Below are positions 1-10,350 of a DNA stretch of 46,073 bases, piece by piece. This DNA is from Trametes villosa (taxonomy: Eukaryota; Basidiomycota; Agaricomycetes; Polyporales; Polyporaceae), in assembly GCA_002964805.2 (NCBI GenBank), contig PUDQ02000007.1:1-46073 (forward strand). The letters run 5' to 3'. The notes under the pieces are model-generated. The model was not told where the DNA came from and ran no database searches. It worked only from the letters and a program-made list of their open reading frames with translations. Both the position numbers and the translations under genes were made by a program. Positions within the stretch are counted from its first letter, which is position 1. Each line of letters begins with the position of its first letter.

Positions 1-2783
1 TCCAGCCACTCAACGCAGTCACCATCCGAGATGCAGGACTACCACCAAGTCTTGACGACTTTGTGGAACCATTCGCCGGACGACAGTGCTACACCGTACT
101 TGACCTCTTCTGGGCATTCGACGCACGCAAACTCGACCCCATCAGCCGCGACCTGACAGCCTTCCAGTCACCACTCGGACTGCTACGGCTAACATCTATG
201 CCTATGGGTTTCACGAACTCACCCGCCGAGTTCCAAGCCTGTATGACATTCGTTCTTCAAGACGAAATCCCTCACACTGCCAACGTGTTCATTGACGACC
301 TGCCCATCAAGGGCCCCGCTACGCAATATCCCGACGCACAAGGAAACCCAGAGACACTCCCAGAAAATCCCGGCATACGCCGATTTATATGGGAGCATGC
401 CAACGATGTACACCGCATACTACACCGAGTCGGACACGCCGGAATCACATTCTCAGGACTCAAGGCCCAGATCTGCCGACCAGACGTCATCATCGTTGGA
501 CAGAAGTGCACCCCAGAAGGACGAATGCCCGAAGACGACAAAGTAGAGAAGATCCAGAACTGGCCGCCTCCCAAGACCGTCAAGGACGTCCGAGGCTTCA
601 TCGGCCTTTGCGGCACGGTTAGGATATGGATCAAGGATTTCTCAGAGAGGGTCAGACCCTTAAGAGAGCTTACGCTCAACGGAGCTGAGTTTATATGGGA
701 CAAGAGAAGACAGGAAGCATTCGAGGAGTTGAAGGAGATAGTAGCCTCAGCGCCAGCCCTACGACCAATCGACTACACATCCGACAGCCCGGTCATCCTA
801 TCAGTCGACTCAAGCAAGTATGCTGTAGGCTTTATCCTCTCACAGATTGATGAAGAAGGCCGCCGGAGACCCGCACGATATGGATCATTGCCGATGAACT
901 CAACCGAGGCGAACTACAGTCAGCCGAAGCTGGAACTGTACGGACTATACCGCGCACTCAGGAGATGGAGACTTTACCTAGTAGGAGTCAAGACTCTGCA
1001 TGTCGAGGTGGACGCCAAGTACATCAAAGGCATGCTCAACGAGCCTGACCTTCAGCCGAACGCTACAATCAACCGATGGATACAAGGCATCCTGCTTTTC
1101 GACTTCAAGCTTATCCACGTCCCTGCCGCTCAGCACAAAGGACCAGACGCACTATCCCGGAGACCCCTAGGAGAAGGAGAGGAGGACGAAGAAGACAGGG
1201 AGGACGAATGGTTGGACAACATTGCCCTCTACGCTGGACTCACACCAGAATGCGCACGCAGGGAGTTCAAGTCACGCCAGATAACCACCACACCAGAGAT
1301 GTCCAGGGCTCTCATCACCACTACCACCACTCAAGATGTGACCCTGCAGAACATTTTCCAATTTCTGGACACCCTTGAACTTCCCGAGTTCCCTACCACG
1401 GCTGCATGCTTCAAGTTCCTGAGGAAATGCCAGCAATACTTTGTGAAGGAAGGACGGTTGTATCGCCGATACCCACGCCGCATGCCTGTACGGGTTATTC
1501 TCAACCAGGACGAACGACTACGCATTCTCAAAGAGGCACATGACGACATAGGACATAGAGGAGAGCAAGCCACATTCGAGACCATCAGGCTTCGCTTCTT
1601 CTGGCCCTTCTACCACTCCGACATCCGCCAATACGTCAGCTCATGCCGAGAATGCCAAATCCGAAGCACCAAGAAAGTCGAAGTCCCCCTCATCATATCC
1701 ACACCAGTAGACCTGTTCTACAAAGTACACATGGACGTCATGTTCATGCCGAAAGCAAGAGGATATACCTGTATCATCGCATGTCGGGACGACCTGTCTG
1801 GAGTCACAGAAACACGGGCCTTACGGAGTGCAAACTCAAAAGAAGTCGCCAAGTTCTTCTGGGAGCAGATCATATGTCGCTACGGAGCCGTTCACCACGT
1901 TATCACCGACAACGGTTCAGAATTCAAAGGCGCATTTGAAGCTCTAGTCAACAAGTACGGGATCCACCACATCCGCATCTCCCCGTACAACTCCAAAGCC
2001 AACGGAGTAGTTGAACGCGGTCACTTCATACTCCGTGAATCCCTTGTCAAAGCCTGTGAAGGAGAAATATCCCGGTGGCCAGAACTACTACCCCACGCAC
2101 AGTTCGCAGACAGGATCACCATTCGACAAACGACCGGTTTCAGCCCTTACTTCTTATTGCACGGAGTCCATCCCACCCTGCCCATGGATCTACGAGAACA
2201 CACATTCATGGTGCAAGGATTCCACCAAGGCATGTCCCACTCTGACCTCTTGGCACTACGCATCCGCCAGTTGGAAAGAAGACCACAGGATGTAGCACAC
2301 GCAGCAGAGGTACTCCGGAAAACCCGCATCTCATCCAAGGAGCACTTTGAGGCAATGTTTGCCCATAGGTTGAGGAAGAAAGCCTTTGAACCAGGAGACC
2401 TTGTCCTCGTCAGGAACACTGCCGTTGAACGGGAGATGAACCGCAAACACAAACCCCGATACTTAGGACCATATGAAGTAGTGCGGCAGACCTACAATGG
2501 TGCATACGTCATCAAGGAGCTCAACGGAGACGTCTCGAGGGAAAGTGTTGCTGCATTCAGGCTTCTAGCATATGACTCAGCAGGAAGAAGTCTGGACAGC
2601 ATCACCACAGACCCGATCAGCATGATAGGGGAAGGCGCATCTCGGAGACAGGCAGCCGAAGAACAGGAGGAGATGGAATGGGATGATGAAGAGCCAGAAG
2701 ACGAGCAGGACCCAGACGAAGAAGACGACTCAGACCTCGAGGATATTCCAGTGAGCCGACGCACCCGAAGCCATTTTCATTAG
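1..2783 (+). CDS. Ty3/gypsy-type Pol, RT-RNase H-integrase (5' end outside window)
   Basis: The frame is open from base 3, so the protein begins upstream of the window and no start can be chosen. Seen in order: reverse transcriptase motif A (LDLFWAFDARKLD), a catalytic box reading FIDD in place of the common YxDD near 286-297, RNase H (VILSVDSSKYAVG, later HVEVDAKY), the integrase zinc motif (HDDIGH then CRECQ near 1540-1655), the integrase DDE core (HMDVMF, TDNGSEF, GVVERGHF) and a GPY/F-like segment (YLGPYEVV). The C-terminus is a very acidic tail ending in RRTRSHFH; no chromodomain is visible. Family knowledge: such proteins copy retrotransposon RNA into DNA and insert it. There is no internal stop over about 2.8 kb, so this copy may be recently active. 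It differs clearly from the chromovirus at 27825-36254. Confidence 0.93.
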   Translation, partial: QPLNAVTIRDAGLPPSLDDFVEPFAGRQCYTVLDLFWAFDARKLDPISRDLTAFQSPLGLLRLTSMPMGFTNSPAEFQACMTFVLQDEIPHTANVFIDDLPIKGPATQYPDAQGNPETLPENPGIRRFIWEHANDVHRILHRVGHAGITFSGLKAQICRPDVIIVGQKCTPEGRMPEDDKVEKIQNWPPPKTVKDVRGFIGLCGTVRIWIKDFSERVRPLRELTLNGAEFIWDKRRQEAFEELKEIVASAPALRPIDYTSDSPVILSVDSSKYAVGFILSQIDEEGRRRPARYGSLPMNSTEANYSQPKLELYGLYRALRRWRLYLVGVKTLHVEVDAKYIKGMLNEPDLQPNATINRWIQGILLFDFKLIHVPAAQHKGPDALSRRPLGEGEEDEEDREDEWLDNIALYAGLTPECARREFKSRQITTTPEMSRALITTTTTQDVTLQNIFQFLDTLELPEFPTTAACFKFLRKCQQYFVKEGRLYRRYPRRMPVRVILNQDERLRILKEAHDDIGHRGEQATFETIRLRFFWPFYHSDIRQYVSSCRECQIRSTKKVEVPLIISTPVDLFYKVHMDVMFMPKARGYTCIIACRDDLSGVTETRALRSANSKEVAKFFWEQIICRYGAVHHVITDNGSEFKGAFEALVNKYGIHHIRISPYNSKANGVVERGHFILRESLVKACEGEISRWPELLPHAQFADRITIRQTTGFSPYFLLHGVHPTLPMDLREHTFMVQGFHQGMSHSDLLALRIRQLERRPQDVAHAAEVLRKTRISSKEHFEAMFAHRLRKKAFEPGDLVLVRNTAVEREMNRKHKPRYLGPYEVVRQTYNGAYVIKELNGDVSRESVAAFRLLAYDSAGRSLDSITTDPISMIGEGASRRQAAEEQEEMEWDDEEPEDEQDPDEEDDSDLEDIPVSRRTRSHFH

Positions 2784-2960
2784 TTGGAGTAACGACCGAG
2801 GACGGCCGTGAAACTGTGGGGCGGATGTCATGCACCAAACCGGTTTGGCACATGGGCCTACCGGAACCTTCCAGTATACGCCAGACCAGATGAGCACTCA
2901 CACCATGCACCCAGACAGGGAGGGCATACCGGAAGAGCCCAGTAGCTGCCAGAACACGAG

Positions 2961-3322
2961 GGAATATTCCTGAAGGTTGAGAACATTCTAGAAGGTTCCA
3001 GACATGTCAAGAGGAGAAAGGAGTCTGCGTGTCAGTGTCACCCATCAAGAACACGCTAGAATATCCCAATCACGGAAGCAGAGACATAGCCAGAGGGTTC
3101 TAGAACTTTCTAGGGCATCAGCACTCAGTGGGTAGCATCAAGGAACGGAAGGCACCAGAACAATCCAGGAGATACCAGGCGAGAACGCACCAGAAACTCA
3201 CGGAATACCCCGGAAACTTCTAGAATATTCCACCATCCTCTAGCCTAAAGTACTGGAAAGCACTAGAATGGTTGATGAAAGCCCTAGGCTGTTCATGGAA
3301 TATTCTTAGAATGTTCTGGAAA
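2961..3322. promoter_or_regulatory. Cluster of five heat-shock-element-like arrays in LTR U3
   Basis: The heat-shock factor site is a run of inverted nGAAn/nTTCn pentamers. Perfect runs are visible at 2961-2975 (three units), 2980-2999 (four units), 3097-3111 (three), 3212-3231 (four) and 3308-3322 (three). All lie 160-530 bases upstream of the TATA box at 3486. Seen: the exact pentamer spacing. Inference: HSF1-type binding and stress-driven transcription of the element. Confidence 0.6.
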
Positions 3323-3485
3323 GTCCCGGAAAAGAGTAGGATGGGAAGGAATAGAGGTCATGGAAAGAACCGGAAAGGACAGGAAAATTCATGGACATAC
3401 AAGATTATGCTGGACATAGCTTAGTCGTACTTGAGACCTGCTTTGTCATGTACTGTACAGGTTTCCCACGCCCCTCTGCCTCGGG

Positions 3486-3493
3486 TATAAATA
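3486..3493 (+). promoter_or_regulatory. TATA box of the left LTR
   Basis: TATAAATA in a GC-rich context (CTCGGG before, CCGGGC after). Transcription would be expected to start about 30 bases downstream, near 3516-3525. That would place the hairpin array in the transcript leader and in the R/U5 part of the LTR. Confidence 0.65.
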
Positions 3494-3646
3494 CCGGGCT
3501 GAGCAAGGCACTAACAGGCAATCATTTATTCTCGAAAGCCCCCTAAGGTGGTCAACCCACACCTTAGCGTCCCCACCACCACTACTACCTCACCACCACC
3601 ACATATTCACCACCAAGCACTCAGCAAGCAGCCTTTTAGGCTAGAT

Positions 3647-3923
3647 TAGTTGGGGTTCATACGGAACCTTGCGACAACTACTAGCACACGCCGTACACAG
3701 CCGACATAGCACAGAACTCACCAGATTAGTTGGGGTTCACCGGAACTCTGCGACAACTACTGGTACCCACGGAGACACGCACGAACACGACAGGACTCGT
3801 CAGATTAGTTGGGCTCCAGCCGGGAGTTTACGACAACTACTGACCACGGACGAAGAAGACACGAACACGAGAACACTGAAGCTGCCAGACTAGTTGGGGT
3901 TCAACGGAACCTTGCGACAACTA
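3647..3923 (+). repeat. Four-copy array of a conserved RNA-like hairpin (about 80-base period)
   Basis: Copies lie at 3647-3680, 3727-3759, 3806-3839 and 3891-3923. Each has an outer stem TAGTTG/CAACTA and an inner stem around a 4-5 base loop, with an asymmetric internal loop holding GCGA or ACGA. Inner stems are GGTTC/GAACC (copies 1 and 4), GGTTC/GAACT (copy 2) and GCTCC/GGAGT (copy 3). Two base pairs change on both sides in copy 3, while the sequence between copies is unrelated. This is what selection on RNA structure looks like. Function unknown; packaging, translation or priming signals are possible. Confidence 0.7.
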
Positions 3924-4017
3924 CTGGTACGAAGACAGAAGCACGACCGCACGACACCGTCACTTGACACGCCAACCGCAGGGCGTACCAACACGGGACC
4001 CAGGAGATAGGATAGCT

Positions 4018-4087
4018 GACACGTCAATCAGTGCGCTCACAACAGCACACTCGACACGGGGCCAGCAGACACGTCAATCAGCGCGCT
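4018..4087 (+). repeat. Two direct repeats of GACACGTCAATCAG, 50-base period
   Basis: GACACGTCAATCAGYGCGCT occurs at 4018-4037 and 4068-4087. Weaker echoes (GACGTCACTTG, CGTCACTTGACACGCC) lie on either side. They are in the distal LTR or leader region of the left element, after the hairpin array. Confidence 0.6.
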
Positions 4088-4518
4088 AAGACAGCTCGCT
4101 CGACACAGGGTCACAGAAGAGACGTCACTTGCCACGCTACGCAGAGCGTGACTATACGTAGGAAGAACCAGCACTCGCATCCCGACACAGCCCAAACTCG
4201 ACCCTCCCTAAACATATAGGGGGAACTCTGCCCGAACACTCAGGGCGACCACCATCAAAGACTCGCACCCGCGGTCTTTACGCATACACACCATACACGG
4301 TTATTCAAGGATCATAGCCAGCCCGGCTTAGTCACGAACTCGGCGAAGCCTCTGTTGGAAAAGCAGGAAACCCCACACGCTTTGCGGCAGCATCAGGGAA
4401 TCTTTATCGCCATATCCCCTCACCCCTTTCACCTACCCAATCAATCCGATTCCCGGATAGCCTACGACAGCGCGACCTCGTGCTCGTCTTCTCGAAAGCT
4501 GAGACGGTGAAGTTCTTC

Positions 4519-6982
4519 ATGGAGAAGGGGAAGGGGAAGTCGACGAAGGAGCGGGGCCGGTGGTGCCTATTGTGCAAGTGAGTACTGCACCCGGACGACG
4601 CGAACAGACGACTTACAATGAATAGAGCCGACACGAAGGTCTTGAAGTCGAAGGGCGGAAAGGCGGGCTGGTATAAAGGTGGCAACTCCACCTTACGCCG
4701 GCACATCGCGAGCGCGCATTACGAGGAGTATTCGAAGAGATGTAAGGAGGCGGGCGTCGAAGAGCAGGATGCAGCTGTGCCGGCGGACGTGAAGAGAGAG
4801 CGTGAGCGCGTCGCCGCGAGAGAGAAAGGCGGGAGCAAGGGGGAGAAGGGCGGCCAGTCGACGCTCGACTCTGCCGTCGTCAAGGTTCAAGCCCCGACGA
4901 GCTTCTCGCCGGAGGCTATTCTTGACGCGGTGGCCAAGCACGTTGTGTGCGGGGATCAGGTAAGAAGCCGCAGCGAGCTCGCGCGCGTGGGAGGCACCAT
5001 GCCGCGAACCTTAATGTGTTTTGCTAACGCCTCTCCTTCCTCCAGGCCTTCCTTGTCGCCGACTCACCTACATTTACGAACTGCTTAACCATCATGCGCC
5101 CGAAGACCGGCAAGAAAGAACTCCCGAGTCGCTGGACGGTCAGGACCTACATCGGCAACAAGTTTGTCGACTTCATGCACACGCTCGCGGCTGCGATCAA
5201 GACTGCGCCCGGCTTGATCTCCTGCCTGTGGGACCTCTGGACGGCCCCGCACACCTCCGACAGTTTCTTCGGCCTGCTGGTCCAGTGGATCGAGGTTGCC
5301 GACACCGGAGATGACGACACACCGCCAGTCTGGCGGTTCCGAGTGGAGGTTGCCGCGTTCCGCAAGGTACATGGCGACCACGGCGGTAGGAACCTCGGCC
5401 GGCACTTCATCCAGTGCTTGGACCGCTGTGGGATCACTGACAAGACGTCCTCGAAGGTGAGCACCCGAATCTCCGAACTTGCCCGCTAATTGACATATCA
5501 TTGATTTTACAGCTTGGGCACATGACAAATGACAATGCCTCGAATAATACGACCGCCGCTGAAGAGGTTGCCGCTCGCCTGAGACGGCGCAAGGTTCCAA
5601 CGGCTTGGAACCCGAAGGAGCAGCAGCTCAGGTGAGTGCTAACCCGCTCCTTTCTCTCCTGGTCCGTCCGCGCGCAAGAGCCCAGCCACGCGCATCCGCG
5701 TCTTGACCGCGCGCGGGAGGCTCTCCTACGGACGAGCACGCGCCTCTCGAGGACACGCCGGGACGACCCGCTGTGTATCCGCACCGGCGCGTGCTGCAGC
5801 TGGTGTCTGTCGCACGCGCGCTCTCCCGGTCTGTCCTGTCCGTCTCGCCCTTGCGTGACGTGCAAACCGGGTCGTCGGCCGGCCGCTGTGGGTTCGGGTG
5901 TGCACCGTAGCGGACGTCCGGCATGGCACATCGCGTGCGCAGACGCGCTCCACGGACGCGCGTGTGCGCAGACACGCTCCGCGGACGCGCATGCCTGTCG
6001 CGGTCGTGCGTGCCTGTCTCCGCAGACGCGCATACCTGTCGCGGTCGCGCGTGCGTGTACGTCCTGCGCAAGCGTGCGATGACGAAGACGCGCGTGTCCG
6101 CACCCGCGATGCGGCTGCGGCACGCCCTGGGGCTCATTGACTCGAGGGCGGCGTCCTGACTCTCCGGGGAGCGGCTGGCTGAGTCCCCTACTGCGGTGCA
6201 TCCTTACTAATGCAAATGTTTTGCAGCTGCTTTGGCCACGTCATACAACTAGGCGTCGAAGATTTTATGCACGAGGTCACACAGACGGCCATCGTCGAGT
6301 TCAAGCAAGCAATATGGGAGTACGACCCCCTCCTGCCGGAGAACCGGATCGCGGCGGGAGGGCTCGACGCGCTGGCGATCCTCCGCACGCTCGCAGTCAA
6401 GGTACGCCGGTACACGCCCCCGATCTATGCTGATCATTACTGATGCTATCTCACCGTTCACTCAGATCCAAGCCTCCGGGCAGCGCAAGGAGCTGTTCGA
6501 GCGCTACCAGCTCGACAGCGGAATGGACGTGCCGTGGATCATCCCGCTCCACAGCAACATTCGCTGGGGAAGCGCGTCGCGTATGTGCGAGCGCGGGTAC
6601 ATGTTGCGCAAGGTACGCACGTGCGCGTATACTCACAGTTGCGGTACTGACCACTGCGCGGTCCACACGCAGGCCATCGACCAGTTCGTTTTGACCGCGG
6701 ACCTCAAGTTCGGGCCGATTACGACGATCCGCGACCACGGCAAGATTGTCAAAAAAATTCCGTGGACCGCGTTCCAGCTGTCGAACGACGACTGGACGCG
6801 CATTCGTCTCTGCGGCGAGATTCTTGCGGTAGGCTCTCGTTCCCCAGTACGCGCTTGCTGCTGTTCTGACCGGGCTGCGTGTGCGTCTAGGATGCCAATC
6901 GCTTCCATCAAATCTGCTCGTCGACGCGGGTCCCCACCCTCCATCAAGTCATCCCCGCCATCGAGACCTTATCCTCGCGCTG
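4519..6982 (+). pseudogene. hAT-family transposase 1, BED zinc finger, 3' part missing
   Basis: Exons deduced from splice signals and frame: 4519-4577, 4626-4959, 5046-5456, 5513-5631, 6227-6401, 6466-6612, 6673-6828 and 6891 onward. The first ATG in frame is 4519, but similarity-like coding may begin upstream. Exons 1-2 give a BED finger (CLLC, then NSTLRRHIASAH). Exon 4 has the hAT motif LGHMTNDNASNN and exon 5 CFGHVIQL. Exon 8 reads RVPTLHQVIPAIETL, typical of the region before the C-terminal dimerisation domain, and then homology stops at about 6982, exactly where the opposite-strand transposase ends. The C-terminal hAT domain is missing here and I do not see it after 10450. Family role: cut-and-paste transposition. 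Probably inactive. The plus frame stays open to 7556, but only as the shadow of the other gene. Confidence 0.8.
5632..6226 (+). repeat. 595-base intron expanded by GC-rich direct repeats
   Basis: Intron 4 of hAT transposase 1 starts GTGAGT and ends CTTACTAAT...TTGCAG, a good branch point and acceptor. The other introns of this gene are 48-86 bases. Inside are a 27-base direct repeat (5935-5961 and 5964-5990) and a 29-base repeat (5985-6013 and 6026-6054), built on ACGCGC and GTGCGCAGAC words. Many open frames on both strands here are composition artefacts. Confidence 0.7.
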
Positions 6983-9900
6983 TCACCAGATGCACTCGAA
7001 CTTGCGGTATAACTCCCGGTCGCGAGCCTCCTGTGACGCCGGTTCTGCATCGGAAGTGGAACCCGGCGACGGTGTCTTGCTGCGAGATGGAGGGGGCGCC
7101 ACGGCTGCGCTTGGACGGGATAGGGAAGTGGAGCTAGGGGTTGGGGTAGGAGTGGGCACGGGGTTGGAGGCAGGATATAGGAAAAGTTCTCGCAAGGGAA
7201 TGTGGACAGGCTTTGGCGCCGGAGCCCGGCGACGAGAAGAGAGGGAGACGTCCGGAAGCTCCTCCATAGACAGGACTAGTGGCCCTGCCGTCCTCGGGAT
7301 TGGCTCAGGTCGCGTAGGTGGCGCTGGGCAACCGCCGCCGGGAGTAGGCTCGGACTCGGAGGAGCCGGAGGGCCCGGGGAGCTCCATGTCTTCAACGGCA
7401 TCGGCGCAGTCGTGGTCCGGCTCAGAGGAGTCGATGGCAGAGCGTACAAGCTCGTCGCTAAGCTCACTAAATGAATTGGAATCGTCGAGATCCTCGGAGA
7501 CAGCAGGGAGGAGGATGTCGGAGGAGGGAGAGGCTGTTGCAACATGTGGCTCGTAGTCTGACCCGAGCTTTCGTTTGAGTCGGCGTGTAGAGAGCCCGGC
7601 GGCAGCATGCTCGCGTCGGACGGCAAGGTGCAGGGAGCCGACGTCGTGGACAACAGAGGTGTCGAGGTGGTTGCGTTGCTTTGTATGAGTTCGGCCAAAG
7701 TCGCTGAAAGCGCACTCGACGCCAGCCGAGTTCGCAACAGCCGAGAGAATCCGGATTGCAAGCTTGACAACCCCGTTGCGCCCTGGGTATACCGCGATCG
7801 CGTCGTTCGAGCGGTCCATCTCAGACCAGATAGCGACAAGGTTAATGTCCTGATATGTCAGTGACATAAGTGTGAGCCCGGTATAGTGACAGCAACGTCG
7901 GGCAGAGGTACATACATTATCCTTCTCCTTCGCGTGCTGCTCATGTGCGGCCAGACGCATCTTCTCCTGGGTGAAGTCCCCCTTTTCCTGCAAGTACTTG
8001 ACAAGGGCGTCGGTGAATTGACCGTCAGGTTCATGTCTGAAGAAGCGGGTGAATGCTTGCTCTGCGAGGTCGTAGAGCTCGCCGGTGGATAATGCCTTGC
8101 GGTTGAAGCAATAGCCTCGAATGTACGGGTTGAAGAACACCGCCAGGATGAAAAGGCCTTGGTCCTTCCCTGCTCCTTTCTTCCATCGCAACTCGAGGCG
8201 TGCAAGCATGCGCTCGCGCACCGCGGTCTCGACCGTATCACTGTCGTAGATTCGATAGAGGTTGGCGAGGGTTAGGAGTGCGTGATCGAGTCTTGCGTGA
8301 GGTGCTTGCAGGACATTTGTAGCGATAGCTAGGGGCTTGAGGTACGCCTCGACCCTGAAGGTAATAATATAAGTCCGGACAATCCAATTTTACATCAAAT
8401 TTGCGGGCTCACCTGTTGAGACAGGCCCAGAAATCCTTATCCTCGATGCTTTGAATGACCTTGCGACCGGTTTCTTTTGCGTTCACGGTCTGACTCTTTG
8501 CACCAATATCGAGGAGCAACTCGCGATGACGTGCAACACACAGCTGCAAGGCGCGCGAGACGACAAGAAGACGCGAGGCCGACTGGAAATGAGTTGTCTA
8601 TCAGGTGACTGCCGGGAGAATGAGAGCGAGAGGTGGGCGATCTGGATAGGTAAGCGACTGCTCCTTCTGGAAGAGGTCAAGGGCGGTGCCGTGGTTATTG
8701 AACCACCGGACGATGTCGAGCGCAGCGCTGATGGTGTCCTTGTATTCAGGAAAGCATAGAAAGTCGCCAGCAAGAAGACCACACTGGTGAGCCCAGCAGA
8801 CGAGAGTGATCAGCCAGGGGAGTCGCTTGCGTAGCAGATTCCGCACGCCCTTCCCATCGGGACCGTCGTCGGTGACCCACGCAATCGGGTGGACGTCAAA
8901 CTCGCTCCTCATGAGCACCATGTCCTCCTCGATGAACTTGGCATGCTGCTCGCCTGTCTTCGGAAGGCTGGATGTGTCGTGAGTTCGAATGAGGTACCGC
9001 TTGAGAGACGAGTATGGATCAATCGCCGTTGTAGCATTGATAGTAATCAGACGTGCTCACCTCGCAGTTGACGGACATGAGGGACGTTATCACCGGGGTT
9101 TTTGCTATATTCTTCCAGCCGTCGCTCACACCGGTCGCGAGCTGACCGCGTACAGCTGTTCGGGTTGTAGCTTTCACGTTCGCGACTGCCTCCTTTAGGT
9201 GCTTTCCCGACAGATGGTGACGATCAGGAATGACCGCCCATGGAAGCCACTTCTCGAAGAAAAGCTTCGTCTGAACGTTGTTTGCAGCATTCCAAGGAAT
9301 GTTGCACATAACGAACAGTTTGCAGAGATCTGCTGCAAAGTCATGCTGCCGTGCCTCGTCCCACCGATGACAAGGGCACGAGGCGCATTGGCTTTGCAGC
9401 AGATCCTGCAAATCTGGGAGCGGCAACTCGCTGAGAGCCCCCGGCGGGCCCGAGTCCACTTCTTCACCAGGCAGTATCCCTTGCGACGTTCTGGCTTTCT
9501 TTGCAGGGCTTGGGGTACCGACAGCAGGCACAGACATAGACGCTAGATGTGAAGCCACTAGTACTCGAAGGACCCGGGTCGGAAGCGAAAGAGCGAAGAG
9601 CAAGGGGGGTCAGTCGCCCAAGCGGGATACCGCGCAACAAGAACTTGACTGTGATCGGGGCTGCGCCTGCCGTGCGCGCGGGCAGAACAAGCTCCGCCGG
9701 GGCACCGGCGTGTGCTGGTGCCTCGTTTTCGTCACCCCTTGAATGGCTGCCGGACAAGCCTGGTGGTGATGCTTTGGCGTGGTTGGGACAGTGCCGCAGG
9801 TGAGCTGCCATCGTCTCGCGTTTTCCGCAGACTGGGATAACCCCCGAATGATCAGGGACGACATTGGAGGGATGTTTCCACGAGGCCGCAGACGCTGCTA

Positions 9901-10185
9901 GTCTTGAGTCCTTGACTGTATATTATTGTCGGGATTTGCTCTTGAACTGCTTTTGAAATACCCTAACTCACATGCTCTCCGCAACTCCTCGTGGCTGCGC
10001 GCTCGCCCTAGTGCACCATCCGTCACGTCCAACAGCTCTGCAGCATGCCGAATACGGACGCACTCGTCAAGACAAGCAGTGCACCACGCGCAGGCATGCG
10101 ACTTGTCGCTGAGGTACTTGACTGTTTTGCCATGAGAATCCTTCAGATCTTCAAAGAACTTCCAGACATCGTTCTTAGGGGGCAT
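6983..10185 (-). CDS. hAT-family transposase 2
   Basis: The ATG at 10185 opens MPPKNDVWKFFEDL. Exon 1 is 10185-9972 and exon 2 starts at 9897; the finger-like cysteines (HACAWCTAC) and VCGKRETMAAHLRHC join across that intron. Further exons hold ATGVSDGWKN, PIAWVTDDGPDGKGVRNLL, VCWAHQCG, FFNPYIRGY and the C-terminal dimerisation motif SAGVECAFSDFGRTHTKQRN. The last exon (8221-6983 region, with an intron possible near 7910) ends in a long serine/proline-rich acidic tail and FECIW. An intron near 9062-9001 joins SVNCE to RYLIRTHD. The frame changes near 9545; this could be an intron or a lesion that I could not resolve. Family role: DDE transposase moving its own element. It is a different hAT lineage from transposase 1. 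Confidence 0.78.
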
Positions 10186-10350
10186 GGTACGGAAGGAGGG
10201 GGGGTATAGTGTATTCCAGAGGCTCCCTACGTATATAGTCCACCGTCCGAGCGTGAACAGCCATCTTGGCAACCACAAATTGCTAAAGACAGGCGTCGGC
10301 GTTGCGTAGCGGGCCTTCCCGATTAGGCAGAGTCGGTGAGCGCGGGAATT

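Larger units (their letters stand above)
2826..4300 (+). mobile_element. Probable 3' LTR and terminal region of the left Ty3-like element
   Basis: About 40 bases after the pol stop, a purine-rich run (GTGGGGCGGA) is followed by TGTCATG at 2826, a plausible polypurine tract and LTR start. A 14-base palindrome (CCAAACCGGTTTGG) lies at 2835-2848. The next 1.4 kb holds a U3-like part with heat-shock-element motifs (2961-3322), a TATA box at 3486-3493, four copies of a hairpin (3647-3923) and 50-base direct repeats (4018-4087). The right end is not certain: I see no clear matching CA terminus and the partner LTR is outside the window. Treat 4300 as approximate. Confidence 0.6.

Noticed and set aside
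5628..6201. Several arginine/alanine-rich frames on both strands
   Set aside because: They fall in a repeat-filled intron with proper donor, branch point and acceptor.
6990..7556. 188-codon plus-strand glycine/serine-rich frame
   Set aside because: Shadow of the acidic, serine-rich tail of hAT transposase 2. It only happens to be in frame with the truncated transposase 1.
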